Origin: Phycisphaerales bacterium
GTDB lineage: Bacteria > Planctomycetota > Phycisphaerae > Phycisphaerales > UBA1924
Length of the DNA: 64,000 bases
NCBI GenBank assembly: GCA_029260455.1
Contig: JAJDDF010000008.1
Coordinates: forward strand, 1 to 64,000
Direction of reading: 5' to 3'
The notes under the pieces were generated by a model. The model was not told where the DNA came from. It was given only the letters and a program-made list of their open reading frames with translations, and searched no databases. The position numbers were made by a program, and so were the translations under genes. Shown here piece by piece: positions 7,718-17,336 of the stretch; position 1 is the first letter of the stretch, and each line of letters begins with the position of its first letter.

Positions 7718-9184
7718 ATGAAAATGTGGATGACTGCCGGAATGGTCGCAAGCTTGTCGGTCGCGGCGCTGGGTCAGGATTACAACGGGGGGGCGCTCTG
7801 TCCATTGCTTGGGGCGGGGCCTGATGTCACCTTGTGCGAGGTCTATGACTTCGGTTCAACGCAGCGCGTGGATGGTGGCAGCTGGAGCGGCGTTGCCTCA
7901 AATATCCGCGTGGGCACCACGTCGTGGAATGTCGGCACAGCAGAACTGCTCTGGGAACAATCACCCGATCCCGATCACCCGATGATCTCGATGAGCATCT
8001 ATCGCCTGCTGGACGGGCGTTTTGAGAACATTGCGAACCACTGGATCAAACATGGTTTTTTTGCACTAAGCAGCTCACAGTGTATTGACGCGACGCTTGG
8101 CGCTTGCCAAGGCGTCCCCAATGGCACGCGCCTTGGGCTTGCGTGCACCGATACATACAGCCCGGGACTCAATGATGGCCCAATACTTGGGCCGCGCTAC
8201 GAGATTAATCCATGGACCGGTGTGTGGGCGTTTTCGAATTCGATCTTTGAGACCGGTGGCGGGCCGACCTACGCGGGTAGCAAGCAACTGCAGGTCCATG
8301 ATGATGACATCAACATGCTGGCCAATCCCGGAGCGCGCTATTTTGTCGAAGCGAGTTACATCACCACAGATGACATCTGCATCTACAACAGTGCTTCCTA
8401 CAAGGAAGTGTTTATTACAGGCACGCAGCCTGACGGCAGGCCTATCTTTACACCAGAAAGTGCTCGCACGACGCCGCCGCACCAGATCTACACGATTCTC
8501 GATGCCTGGACGGGAGCAACACTCACAGAGATCGCAGAAGACTTGGCGCTCATCAAGGGTGTGTCGCCTGATGGACGCGCAATTGTTGGCGCACATGTGA
8601 CTGACCTTGGCAATGGCACATGGAAATATGACTACGCGGTGATGAATATTGATATGGATCGGCAGATGGATCAATTCTGGGTTGATCTGCCGCAAGGCGT
8701 GACGGTTACGAATCTGTACTTCCACGCGCCGACGAGTCATGAGGAAGAGTTCACGTACGAATTTGGTGGCGGCACGCAGGGGCCGCCGCGCAATAATGTT
8801 CCGTGGACGAGTGCAGTCCTAGTGGACAAGGTGCGCTGGTCAACTGCGGCGCATCAGGCGGGTGTCCCCTCGAATCCGATTGGATGGGGCACAGCGTATA
8901 CGTTTGGGTTTACTGCGAATACCGCCCCGGCGACCGGCACGATGGCGGTGACGGCGTACAAGGCTGGCGCTGCAGGCCCGATCGTTGGCGCAACGCAAGC
9001 ACCAAGCGCTGGTGTGGTCTGTCAAGGTGATACCAATGGCGACAATCTGGTCAACTTGTCAGATCTGAATAATGTCCTGTTCAACTTTGGCGGGCCCGGG
9101 CCTACGGGTGATGTCAATGCGAGCGGCGGGGTTGATCTTGCAGATCTGAACATTGTGTTGTTTAACTTCGGCAATACCTGCTGA
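7718..9184 (+). CDS. Secreted protein of unknown function with dockerin-like C-terminus (paralogue 1)
   Basis: A 488-residue exported protein started at the ATG with GGGAGGG upstream; an earlier start 26 codons before has no signal peptide logic. A signal peptide occupies about residues 1-19 and the mature part begins QDYNGG. I do not recognise the roughly 420-residue body, which has many aromatic and Asp/Asn residues and several Cys pairs. The last 55 residues are two dockerin-like repeats (GDTNGDNLVNLSDLN and DVNASGGVDLADLN), each followed by VLFNFG, and the protein ends in Cys. The repeats carry Ca-binding-type Asp/Asn loops. The tail is shared with the next three genes, suggesting a common sorting or anchoring fate. 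Gene 9264-10763 is a close paralogue. Confidence 0.8.
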   Translation: MKMWMTAGMVASLSVAALGQDYNGGALCPLLGAGPDVTLCEVYDFGSTQRVDGGSWSGVASNIRVGTTSWNVGTAELLWEQSPDPDHPMISMSIYRLLDGRFENIANHWIKHGFFALSSSQCIDATLGACQGVPNGTRLGLACTDTYSPGLNDGPILGPRYEINPWTGVWAFSNSIFETGGGPTYAGSKQLQVHDDDINMLANPGARYFVEASYITTDDICIYNSASYKEVFITGTQPDGRPIFTPESARTTPPHQIYTILDAWTGATLTEIAEDLALIKGVSPDGRAIVGAHVTDLGNGTWKYDYAVMNIDMDRQMDQFWVDLPQGVTVTNLYFHAPTSHEEEFTYEFGGGTQGPPRNNVPWTSAVLVDKVRWSTAAHQAGVPSNPIGWGTAYTFGFTANTAPATGTMAVTAYKAGAAGPIVGATQAPSAGVVCQGDTNGDNLVNLSDLNNVLFNFGGPGPTGDVNASGGVDLADLNIVLFNFGNTC

Positions 9185-9263
9185 GTAAACCTGATTTGTT
9201 CCGCGACGCCAGGTGGTTCGAGGCTCAGCGGCAAGGGGCATCCATCAGAGGGGAAGAAACGTC

Positions 9264-10763
9264 ATGAAGATGTGGACCGCCTCTGGTGCGTTGCTGTCAC
9301 TTGTTGTGTGCGCCACGGGTCAGGATTACAACGGCGGAGGGTTGTGCCCGATTCCTGGCGCGGGGCCTGATGTCACGCTGTGTGAGTTCTATGGGTTTCA
9401 GGCGATCCATCGCGTCAGCGGTGGTTCTTCAGCGGGTATCGCCTCCGGTGCCACAGTTGGCACAACCTCATGGAATATCGGCACCGTGCAGTTGCTCTGG
9501 GATCAATCACCAGATCCTGACCACCCCAAGATCACTATGAACGTCTATCGCCTGCTGGATGGCCGGTTTGAAAACATCGCGGGTCACTGGACCAAGCATG
9601 GTTTCCTAGCGCTGAGTAACGAACAGTGCACAGATGCGGCGATCGGCAGTTGCCAGACAACGAATGGTTCGCGTCTGGGACTGGCCTGCACGGACACTTA
9701 CAACCCGTTGTTGAACGCGGGGATGCTTGCGCCGCGCTATGAAATCAATCCATGGACGGGTGGGTGGTCGTACACAAATTCGATCTTTGAAACCGGCGGT
9801 GCTCCAACCTATGCCGGTTCCCGTTTGATGCAGCTTGAAGATGCGGACCTGGATGCAGCGGCAAATCCCGGTGCGCGGTATTTCGTTGAAGGGTACTACG
9901 TTACCGCGGATGATATCTGCATTTACAACAGCGCCTCGTACAAGGAAGTGTTTATCACAAGCATTGATGCGGGCGGCATTCCAAATTTTACGATGGAAAG
10001 TGATCGATTTACGCCTCCGCACCAGTTGTTTGCCATTCTTGACGTGTGGACCGGCGCGACACTGACCGAAATTGCACAAGACATGGCGTTGATTCGGGGT
10101 ATCTCACCTGATGGTCGCGCAATTGTGGGTGCGCATATCACCGCTCTTGGAAATGGCGCATGGCGATATGACTACACCGTGATGAATATCGACATGGATC
10201 GGCAGATGGATCAATTCTGGGTTGATCTTCCAGACGGTGTGACAGTCACCGATTTGTATTTCTATGCGCCGAAGAGTCACGAAGAAACGTTGACGTACGA
10301 GTTTGGCGGCGGCATACAGGGGCCGCCACGCAGCAATGATGCATGGCCCGGCACTGTCGAAGTTGACAAGGTGCGCTGGGCTACCAAGGCGCATCAGGCA
10401 GGGGTGGCATCGAATCCGATCGGGTGGGGCACAGCCTATTCATTTGGATTCACCGCAGATACAGCGCCGACCACAGGCACAATGAACGTTACACCATATA
10501 GGTTTAATACAGGGGTACCGATCACTGGCGCAACACAGGCTCCAAGCGCTGCACTTGTGTGTCCGGGCGACCTGACCGGTGATGGGCGTGTCGATCTTGA
10601 CGATCTCTCAGTGCTTTTGTTTGGGTTCGGTGCGCAATACGACCTGAGTGATTTGCAGTTGATGCTGTTTCAATTCGGGGGAACATGCATCAATGGCGGA
10701 CCGCAGGAATCCATAGAGAATCGGCCACGAGAGGGGCCTGTGACACAGCAACTTGAGTATTGA
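9264..10763 (+). CDS. Secreted protein of unknown function with dockerin-like C-terminus (paralogue 2)
   Basis: A 499-residue tandem paralogue of the preceding gene. The two align along their length with the same signal peptide, QDYNGG start, NIDMDRQMDQFWVDLP block and NPIGWGTAY block. A GAGGGGAAG ribosome site precedes the ATG. The dockerin-like tail has one full repeat (GDLTGDGRVDLDDLS) and a shortened second one. Unlike its sibling, it does not stop after the terminal GGTC but continues for about 20 residues rich in polar and charged amino acids, probably because the original stop was lost. Its function is unknown, and the same sorting route as its neighbour is inferred. Confidence 0.8.
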   Translation: MKMWTASGALLSLVVCATGQDYNGGGLCPIPGAGPDVTLCEFYGFQAIHRVSGGSSAGIASGATVGTTSWNIGTVQLLWDQSPDPDHPKITMNVYRLLDGRFENIAGHWTKHGFLALSNEQCTDAAIGSCQTTNGSRLGLACTDTYNPLLNAGMLAPRYEINPWTGGWSYTNSIFETGGAPTYAGSRLMQLEDADLDAAANPGARYFVEGYYVTADDICIYNSASYKEVFITSIDAGGIPNFTMESDRFTPPHQLFAILDVWTGATLTEIAQDMALIRGISPDGRAIVGAHITALGNGAWRYDYTVMNIDMDRQMDQFWVDLPDGVTVTDLYFYAPKSHEETLTYEFGGGIQGPPRSNDAWPGTVEVDKVRWATKAHQAGVASNPIGWGTAYSFGFTADTAPTTGTMNVTPYRFNTGVPITGATQAPSAALVCPGDLTGDGRVDLDDLSVLLFGFGAQYDLSDLQLMLFQFGGTCINGGPQESIENRPREGPVTQQLEY

Positions 10764-10869
10764 TCAACGAATCAAATACAGAGTATTTGACACGACACGA
10801 TACGACGCAAACGGCTCGGGGGGCATCGGGCGGTATTCGAGAGTGAAGAACGTTTTTTGGAGAGAAGAC

Positions 10870-12234
10870 ATGTCGAAGTTTGTTTTTGCAATACTGACGG
10901 TTGCATTCTGCGCGCCAGTGCTCTTGAGCGGCGTGCCGACGGTGCTGACAACTGAGCGTATTACCTCCGGGCTCACGCGGCCAGTGTTCGTTACCCATGC
11001 ACCGGGTGATACGTCGCGCATTTTTGTTGTCGAACAGCGGAGTAGCTCAACGGGGCGCATCCGAATTGTTGATTTGTCAACGAACACTTTGTTGCCTGCT
11101 CCATTCCTGTCGATTACACCCGTTGCAATTGGCTCTGAGCAAGGCCTACTCGGTCTTGCATTTGATCCGAACTACGCCACGAACGGATTTTTCTATGTGA
11201 ACTACACCGATTCGAATTGGGATACCCAGATCGTGCGGTATCAGGTGTCTGCGGGCGATCCGAATATTGCTAACGCTGCAAGCGCAACGACGATTCTTTC
11301 ACTTACGCAACCAGATTCAAATCATAACGGCGGATGGATGGCTTTCGGGCCGGATGGATTTTTGTATGTCGCACAGGGTGATGGCGGCAGCGGCAATGAC
11401 CCTTGGGGTGCGTTTGGCAACGGGCAGAACACTGAGACGCTGCTTGGCGCGATTTTGCGCATCGATCCAAGTCGGACCGCAGCGCCGGGTTATTCGGTTC
11501 CCCCGAGCAATCCATTTGTTGGTGTTGCGGGCGCGGATGAAATTTGGGCGTATGGTTTGCGCAATCCATGGCGCAACAGTTTCGACCGTGAAACAGGCGA
11601 TCTGTATATCGGTGATGTTGGGCAGGATTTCGTTGAAGAACTTGACTTTCAACCGGCAACGAGCGCTGGCGGGGAGAACTATGGCTGGCGGTGCATGGAG
11701 GGCAACGCATGCACGGGGCTTACAGGTTGCAACTGCGGTGGCGCAAACCTTATCGCACCGTTTCAACAATATACCCACGGCGGTTCACCGTTTCGCTGTT
11801 CGATCACGGGCGGGTATGTGTACCGCGGGTGTGCGATTCCTGATCTGCGCGGCACATACTTTTATGCCGATTTTTGCTCGAATCAGATATGGTCACTGCG
11901 GTATGACGGCGTGACGGTCACTGCGTTTCAAGACCGCACCGCCGAGCTTGATCCGGCAGGCGTGCAGTCGATCAGTGGCCCCAGTTCCTTTGGTGAAGAT
12001 GCAAATGGGGAGATGTATATCTGCGATTTGAATGGCGGCGAAGTGTTTCGGATCATTGCAGCCCCCGGACAACTGGGCGACTGCTGTGCGATTGCTGGTG
12101 CGGATGTCAACGGTGACGGCATTGTAAACCTGACCGATTTGAACCAGGTCCTGTTCGATTTCGGCACCATCTATACACTGAGCGACCTGAACGGAGTGCT
12201 GTTCAACTTCGGTGCGGATTGCACGGTGCCGTAA
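10870..12234 (+). CDS. Secreted sugar dehydrogenase-like beta-propeller with dockerin-like tail
   Basis: A 454-residue protein started at the ATG after GGAGAG. A signal peptide spans about residues 1-20. The body is the soluble glucose/aldose (sorbosone) dehydrogenase six-bladed propeller: GLLGLAFDPNY, HNGGWMAFGPDG, a DGGSGNDP loop, LRNPWRNSFD and LYIGDVGQ are all family motifs, and the His in the HNGG block is the usual catalytic base position. PQQ-dependent oxidation of a sugar is the family activity; many homologues are untested. The tail has two dockerin-like repeats (DVNGDGIVNLTDLN, then a shortened one) ending near Cys. It is tandem with the next, similar gene. Confidence 0.85.
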   Translation: MSKFVFAILTVAFCAPVLLSGVPTVLTTERITSGLTRPVFVTHAPGDTSRIFVVEQRSSSTGRIRIVDLSTNTLLPAPFLSITPVAIGSEQGLLGLAFDPNYATNGFFYVNYTDSNWDTQIVRYQVSAGDPNIANAASATTILSLTQPDSNHNGGWMAFGPDGFLYVAQGDGGSGNDPWGAFGNGQNTETLLGAILRIDPSRTAAPGYSVPPSNPFVGVAGADEIWAYGLRNPWRNSFDRETGDLYIGDVGQDFVEELDFQPATSAGGENYGWRCMEGNACTGLTGCNCGGANLIAPFQQYTHGGSPFRCSITGGYVYRGCAIPDLRGTYFYADFCSNQIWSLRYDGVTVTAFQDRTAELDPAGVQSISGPSSFGEDANGEMYICDLNGGEVFRIIAAPGQLGDCCAIAGADVNGDGIVNLTDLNQVLFDFGTIYTLSDLNGVLFNFGADCTVP

Positions 12235-12248
12235 AGAGGGTGGATGCA

Positions 12249-13550
12249 ATGAAGAAATTCGATTTCGTCCTTTGGTTTGTGATGGTGATGGCATTGACTG
12301 GCGGGCATGCTCATGCACAAACAACTTTGGCACTTGAATTGATCGACCGTATACCAGTGTCTCTCGTCGGTGCGGTTTCAGCACCAGGCGATGATTCCTG
12401 GCTTTTTCTTGTGGGTCTCCAGGGGAGTATCCATATCCTTGATCTAACTTCGGACACGATTCTGCCTGAGCCATTCCTCTCAATCCCTGTCACCACGAGT
12501 GGTGAGCGTGGTTTGCTTGGTCTCGCATTTCACCCCGACTACGCGATCAATGGATTTTTCTACGTCTATTACTCGGATTCAAACTTGCTCGTCAATCGCC
12601 TGACTCGTTATTCAATCTCGGAAAACCCTAACATTGCTGATCCGACAAGTGAGGTTCATCTTCTTTCAATACCATCATCAGAGCGTCACAATGCGGGGTG
12701 GATCGGTTTTGGTCCTGATGGGTTCATGTACATGGCCATTGGTGACGGTGGCCACGGGGGAACTGCCGGTCTCCTTGACAATCTGCGAGGTAAAATTCTT
12801 CGCATTGATGTCGATGGTGACGACTTTCCAGATGATCCAGAGCGCAACTATACCATTCCGTCAATCAATCCCTTTGTCGGGATCAATGGCGAAGATGAGA
12901 TATTCGTACATGGCCTGCGCAACCCATGGCGGTGCAGCTTTGATCGCGTAACTGGTGATCTCTACATCGGAGATGTTGGAGATAGATGGGAAGAAATCAA
13001 TGTCATAGCCAATGGATCTCCGGGCGGGTTCTTTTTGGGGTGGCCTTGCGCTGAGGGAAAACACGTCGTCCCGGGGTGTTCACCATTTCCTATTGTTGAT
13101 CCAGTTTTTGCTACTGGCGGTGTGGTGATCGGTGGGTATGTATACCGGGGTTGCGCAATGCCCGACTTGTACGGCACATACTTCTTTGGTGACCTTTCCC
13201 GGGGACCTGCGGTGTCGTTTCGATATGATGGTTCGAGTGTCAATGAATTGCATGATTTCACAGCAGAACTCACGCCGACGACCCCAGGCACTCATTCGTT
13301 GTTCGGTTTTGGTGAAGATTTCTCTGGCGAACTCTACGCACTTTTCGGGACCGGCCATGTCTACCGCATCATCCCTGCGCCGGGCCAAATCGCCGGGTGT
13401 TGTGAAATTGCAAGCTCAGATATCACCCACGACGGCCGCGTCGACCTCGATGATCTGCAACTGGTGCTCTTTGGCTTTGGCACAACAACACATCTTGGCG
13501 ATCTGATCAACGTGCTCTCCGTCTTTGGCAGCACCTGCCACTTGCCATAA
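12249..13550 (+). CDS. Second secreted sugar dehydrogenase-like propeller with dockerin-like tail
   Basis: A 433-residue paralogue of the preceding propeller. It has a signal peptide ending AHAQ near residue 24, then GLLGLAFHPDY, an HNAGWIGFGPDG block, LRNPWRCSFD and LYIGDVGD. The tail is a dockerin-like repeat (DITHDGRVDLDDLQ) followed by a degenerate second repeat and a final Cys. It begins 14 bases after the previous stop, so the two are co-transcribed. Family activity is PQQ-dependent aldose oxidation in the periplasm or outside the cell; the substrate is unknown. Several loops are shorter than in the first copy, which may change specificity or mean loss of activity. Confidence 0.82.
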   Translation: MKKFDFVLWFVMVMALTGGHAHAQTTLALELIDRIPVSLVGAVSAPGDDSWLFLVGLQGSIHILDLTSDTILPEPFLSIPVTTSGERGLLGLAFHPDYAINGFFYVYYSDSNLLVNRLTRYSISENPNIADPTSEVHLLSIPSSERHNAGWIGFGPDGFMYMAIGDGGHGGTAGLLDNLRGKILRIDVDGDDFPDDPERNYTIPSINPFVGINGEDEIFVHGLRNPWRCSFDRVTGDLYIGDVGDRWEEINVIANGSPGGFFLGWPCAEGKHVVPGCSPFPIVDPVFATGGVVIGGYVYRGCAMPDLYGTYFFGDLSRGPAVSFRYDGSSVNELHDFTAELTPTTPGTHSLFGFGEDFSGELYALFGTGHVYRIIPAPGQIAGCCEIASSDITHDGRVDLDDLQLVLFGFGTTTHLGDLINVLSVFGSTCHLP

Positions 13551-13559
13551 CATCACCGC

Positions 13560-15935
13560 ATGCTCACTCGTTTTGGCACTGCTGCTGCGATTGTCTGGTT
13601 CATCACTATTTCGCTGGTGTTGATCGTCATTGCCCATGGCGCTGCGGTCATGGTGCGTTCGCTCCCGGTTGAAGATGGTGAAATACATATTGCCGGGTTG
13701 AGCGCTGCGGTCACGATTGAACGCGATGCACTTGGGATTGCTGTCATCAGCGCAGCGAATCTGAATGACGCGGTGTGCGCACAAGGATTTGTACACGCCC
13801 AGGAGCGGTTCTTTCAGATGGATATGGTGCGCCGGCGCTCGGCGGGACGCCTCTCCGAACTTGTGGGCACGGTTGCTCTGCGAGTGGATGTCCGCACTCG
13901 GCCCTATCGTTTTGATGACGTCGCTGATGAGGTGTTAGCTCAACTTCCCGAAGCGCACATGCAGTTGCTTACTGCGTACACGCGGGGGGTGAATGCGGGA
14001 CTTTCTGCACTGACTGGCGCGCCGTTTGAATATCAGGCGCTGTCGATTGCGAATCTTGAGGGCGTTTCACCGCAGCCGTGGACGGAGCGCGATTGTGTGC
14101 TTGTGGCGCTGTCGATGACCATGACGCTTGCGAGCGGTGAATACAGCGAAAATGTGCGGACAGCACTGACACATGCGCTACCAGCAGAGCTAGTTGCATT
14201 TCTTTTGCCAGAAACCACGCGATTTGATGCGCCGATGATCGCAGGCGTTGCTGATGATGCGCCGTTGCAGATTCCACCAGAGGGCGTTGTTTCCTTTGAT
14301 ACCAATGCCCGCATGGCGAAGCACTCTGGTGATGATTCGCTAGCGCGCGAGGCACTTGGCTCAAACAACTGGGCGGTCTCGGGGGCGCGCACTGTTCATG
14401 GCGGTGCGATGCTTGCCAATGACATGCACCTGCCACTCAGTGTGCCCAACATCTGGTATCGCGCGCAACTGGAATGGTCTGATGAAGCTGGTGAACACCG
14501 ATGTGTGGGTGTGTCGCTGCCGGGCACGCCGGGGATCATCGCGGGCAGCAACGGACATATTGCGTGGGGATTCACCAACGCATTTGTCGATGTGAAAGAT
14601 ACGATTCTTATCGAAGTGGATTCTGATGATGCATCGCAGTACCTCACGCCGGATGGGCCTGAAGCATTTGGTATCTATGAAACAACTATTCGTATTGCCG
14701 GGGGCGCCCCGCAGACACATTCTTGGCGCACAACACGCTGGGGTATTGTGACCAATGACACTCCTGCGCGCGTGCTTAAATGGGCCGCCTTTGACCCTGC
14801 AGCGACCAATTTGCGCCTCTTCGATGTGTGGACTGCAACGACACTTGAAGAAGCTGTTGCTGTACTGGGCGAGTGGCGCGGGGCTGCGCAAAACGTGGCG
14901 ATCGCATCTGCAGATGGACGGGTGGCGTGGATTGTTGCGGGGTATTTGCCGAAAAGGACTGGTTTTGATGGACGAATCAGTCAATCCTGGGCAACTGGCG
15001 ACTTCAGTTGGGGCGATGACTCACTCGATGAAAACCGCCCATCACTGATCGATCCAGACGATGGCGTGGTGTGGAGCGCCAACAACCGCACGGTGTCAGT
15101 CTCACGATCGGTTGGTTTGCTTGATGGATATGGGTTTGGTTATCGAGCGCAGCGCATTCGCGCGATGATTGGCACGCGCACGAATCTCAGTGAGCGCGAT
15201 ATGCTTGAGATGCAACTTGATACACGGGTCGAAGTGGCGGAGTTCTGCCGCACGCTTGCCGCGGCTGGTTATATCTATCCGGAAGATTCGCCGGTGCGCT
15301 GGGCGGCTGAACGCATTCGACACTGGAATGGTCGCGCCGATAGTGATGAAGTTGGCTATGGCGTGATCCGAGATTTCTATTTTGCCTTGTGTGATCGTGT
15401 GCTTGACCCGCTTCTTGCCCCGTGTGTGATCAATGGCAAGCCGCTGAGCTGGCGGAACCTGCCCAGCAATCGCCATGACGTTCTTGTGGTACTGCTCAAA
15501 GAGCAACCGGCACATTTTCTCTCACCTGAATATGAAAGCTGGGAGAATCTCATTGTCGATGCGCTGACTGAGGCGGGGGCGAAAAACAACGATGCGCGAA
15601 CATGGGGAAGCCGCAACCGGCTGCGCATGCGCCATCCGCTTGCGTTATCGATGCCGAAGTGGATGAGCCTTTTTGACATGCACGCCCACGAACAACCGGG
15701 CGATATCTTTGCAGTGCGCGTTTCTGATCCTGATTTCAGTGCCTCGCAGCGGCTGGTGGTGAGCCCCGGCCATGAGGCCGATGGCATCCTGCATATGCCG
15801 GGCGGGCAGTCCGGGAATCCCTTGAGCCCCCACTACCGCGATGGACACCGGGCGTGGGAGACCGGGCAGGCGACGCCACTGCTCGCGGGGCCCCCGATGC
15901 ACACCCTGAGACTGATTCCTTTCGGGTCGCCTTGA
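13560..15935 (+). CDS. Penicillin acylase family Ntn-hydrolase
   Basis: A 791-residue precursor of the penicillin/acyl-homoserine-lactone acylase family. A hydrophobic N-terminal segment (about residues 8-30) acts as signal or anchor. The alpha-chain region contains the AQGFVHAQERFFQMD motif. The autocatalytic cleavage point is at Gly267-Ser268, in the context LGSNNWAVSG, making Ser268 the N-terminal nucleophile of the beta chain. The following ANDMHLPLSVPNIWY block is the family's substrate-pocket motif. These enzymes hydrolyse amide bonds of acylated small molecules; the natural substrate here is unknown. It starts nine bases after the propeller gene, suggesting co-transcription. Confidence 0.9.
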   Translation: MLTRFGTAAAIVWFITISLVLIVIAHGAAVMVRSLPVEDGEIHIAGLSAAVTIERDALGIAVISAANLNDAVCAQGFVHAQERFFQMDMVRRRSAGRLSELVGTVALRVDVRTRPYRFDDVADEVLAQLPEAHMQLLTAYTRGVNAGLSALTGAPFEYQALSIANLEGVSPQPWTERDCVLVALSMTMTLASGEYSENVRTALTHALPAELVAFLLPETTRFDAPMIAGVADDAPLQIPPEGVVSFDTNARMAKHSGDDSLAREALGSNNWAVSGARTVHGGAMLANDMHLPLSVPNIWYRAQLEWSDEAGEHRCVGVSLPGTPGIIAGSNGHIAWGFTNAFVDVKDTILIEVDSDDASQYLTPDGPEAFGIYETTIRIAGGAPQTHSWRTTRWGIVTNDTPARVLKWAAFDPAATNLRLFDVWTATTLEEAVAVLGEWRGAAQNVAIASADGRVAWIVAGYLPKRTGFDGRISQSWATGDFSWGDDSLDENRPSLIDPDDGVVWSANNRTVSVSRSVGLLDGYGFGYRAQRIRAMIGTRTNLSERDMLEMQLDTRVEVAEFCRTLAAAGYIYPEDSPVRWAAERIRHWNGRADSDEVGYGVIRDFYFALCDRVLDPLLAPCVINGKPLSWRNLPSNRHDVLVVLLKEQPAHFLSPEYESWENLIVDALTEAGAKNNDARTWGSRNRLRMRHPLALSMPKWMSLFDMHAHEQPGDIFAVRVSDPDFSASQRLVVSPGHEADGILHMPGGQSGNPLSPHYRDGHRAWETGQATPLLAGPPMHTLRLIPFGSP

Positions 15936-15996
15936 GAGTCCGCCGATCTTTGCCTATTCTGGCTCTCCACCGGGCGAATCTGGCACCGGAGGTTAT

Positions 15997-16070
15997 GGGC
16001 GATTGGCGCAGTTGGCTAGCGCGCATCGTTGACATCGATGAGGTCACTGGTTCGAATCCAGTATCGCCCA
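15997..16070 (+). tRNA. tRNA-Val (anticodon GAC)
   Basis: A complete 74-base cloverleaf: 7-bp acceptor stem (GGGCGAT with ATCGCCC), D stem GCGC/GCGC, 5-bp anticodon stem CATCG/CGATG around loop TTGACAT, and T stem ACTGG/CCAGT with TTCGAAT. Discriminator A; CCA is not encoded. Confidence 0.95.
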
Positions 16071-16452
16071 CTCAAAAAAACGCTGCCACGGGGCGGCATT
16101 CAAGATATCTATGAACTCCACGCGAGTGAATCGCGGTCTTCAAGAGCCGGGGACGGACCCTTCGACCGGCGAGCTTGGGCCTTCCGAGCGTGTTTTTTCG
16201 GGCCTGCCTGCATAATCCCACCCTCGTTTTGAGATGCCACTTGCCTCAAGTGCATTTGGAGGCAGGATTTAGATAGCGTCACGCCAAGCACAGGTGCGTC
16301 GGCGGCTCTAAGCAAATCATTGACACGCACTCGCCCCTTGGGTCGCGTCAAGAGTTGATTTTGACACCGAAACGCCTCGGAAGGTGTATCGGTCGTCGCG
16401 CTTCGAGCTGCTCCCTGGACTCGGTTTTGTCGTCCAACTGGAGAGCAGATTT
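16071..16452. other. Intergenic stretch after tRNA-Val
   Basis: It holds the possible terminator at 16173-16198 and a small perfect inverted repeat (CACTTG, CCT, CAAGTG) at 16238-16252. The latter lies in the presumed promoter or leader region of the gene at 16453. I see no supported gene. Confidence 0.4.
16173..16198 (+). terminator. Possible terminator of the tRNA-Val transcript
   Basis: A 6-bp stem (GCTTGG with CCGAGC, one G-U) and a 5-base loop, followed after three bases by six T residues at 16193-16198. Confidence 0.5.
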
Positions 16453-17229
16453 ATGAAGCAGCGCCTTCTCGCCGGAGCAGCCATTCTCGCCTTGACCGCC
16501 ACAACTCAGGCGGCGATGTTCGGACCCGATGGATTCGGATACATCGGCTTCGACAGCGTGGGCAAAGGCGCTATCCCCTTCAACTACCAAAGCATTGTGC
16601 CGGGCGGAACGCTTGTTGCTTCAGGCGATGATGTGTCATCGATCTCGAGTGTCAGCAACGCGCCGGTCACACTTGCGGTGCCCTTTACGTTCTATGGCGA
16701 AACGGTGACCTCAATGGTGCCGACGACCAATGGGTACATCACGACCAATCTCAGTGAAACGGGCTTCGAAGACCTGACGCCGGACTGGCCTCTTCCGGCG
16801 CTGCCCAGTTCACCGACGACCGGCAAACGCATTTATGTCCTGCATCAAGACCTGCAAGGCGATGTGTATTACCAGTACAACGCGAACGCGCAGCACCCGA
16901 CTGATGGCACCATCGGTGCCTCGATTTTTCAGTGGGAAGCGTCATACGTTGACGGGCAAAGTTTCTTTAGCATGCAGGCGCTGCTTTTTGATAATGGCGA
17001 CATTCTCATGCAGTACCTGAACGGTGATCCCGGCTCACCCTTTGGAGACATTGGCACCACAGGCATCTTGAATAACGGCGCTTTTGATGTTGGTCTTGGG
17101 ATCAACGGCGGGCAAAACCAGCCAAACACTGCGGGCTACGCGGTACTGATCACACTTGTGCCCACTCCGGGTGCCTTCGGGCTCTTCGGTGTTATGGGTG
17201 TGTCTGCTGTGCGGCGTCGGCGGCGGTAA
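16453..17229 (+). CDS. Secreted protein with PEP-CTERM-like sorting tail
   Basis: A 258-residue protein started at the ATG after GGAGAG. A signal peptide ends near AQA (residue 22). The middle is a beta-rich region of unknown function with repeated Gly/Asp/Thr-rich segments, reminiscent of extracellular proteins that display a short jelly-roll. The C-terminus is a sorting signal: a Pro-Thr-Pro-Gly motif, a hydrophobic stretch of about 14 residues and a terminal run of Arg. This is the PEP-CTERM/exosortase-type layout common in Planctomycetota. No exosortase gene is in the window. It is a single gene closed by a strong terminator. Confidence 0.8.
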   Translation: MKQRLLAGAAILALTATTQAAMFGPDGFGYIGFDSVGKGAIPFNYQSIVPGGTLVASGDDVSSISSVSNAPVTLAVPFTFYGETVTSMVPTTNGYITTNLSETGFEDLTPDWPLPALPSSPTTGKRIYVLHQDLQGDVYYQYNANAQHPTDGTIGASIFQWEASYVDGQSFFSMQALLFDNGDILMQYLNGDPGSPFGDIGTTGILNNGAFDVGLGINGGQNQPNTAGYAVLITLVPTPGAFGLFGVMGVSAVRRRRR

Positions 17230-17298
17230 CTGATTCATGATCGCTCCGGGGGAAGAGAACTCCGAAAGCGCATGAGAGAGAACAGAAGTTCAGCCAAT

Positions 17299-17336
17299 CG
17301 CCCGGTGTGCGCTATGCACCGGGCGTTGGTGTTTTT
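17299..17336 (+). terminator. Strong terminator of the PEP-CTERM-like gene
   Basis: A 9-bp GC-rich perfect stem (17299-17307 with 17317-17325) and a 9-base loop, with TTTTT at 17332-17336. Its right half and T run lie inside the last codons of the opposite-strand DinB gene. Confidence 0.85.

Noticed and set aside
15736-16071. Minus-strand reading frame beginning MGDTGFEPVTSS
   Set aside because: Its first codons are antisense to tRNA-Val, a well-known artefact; the rest is antisense to the acylase gene.
16111-16215. Possible 34-residue gene after tRNA-Val (MNSTRVNRG...)
   Set aside because: No ribosome site, no recognisable features, and it is crossed by a terminator-like hairpin.
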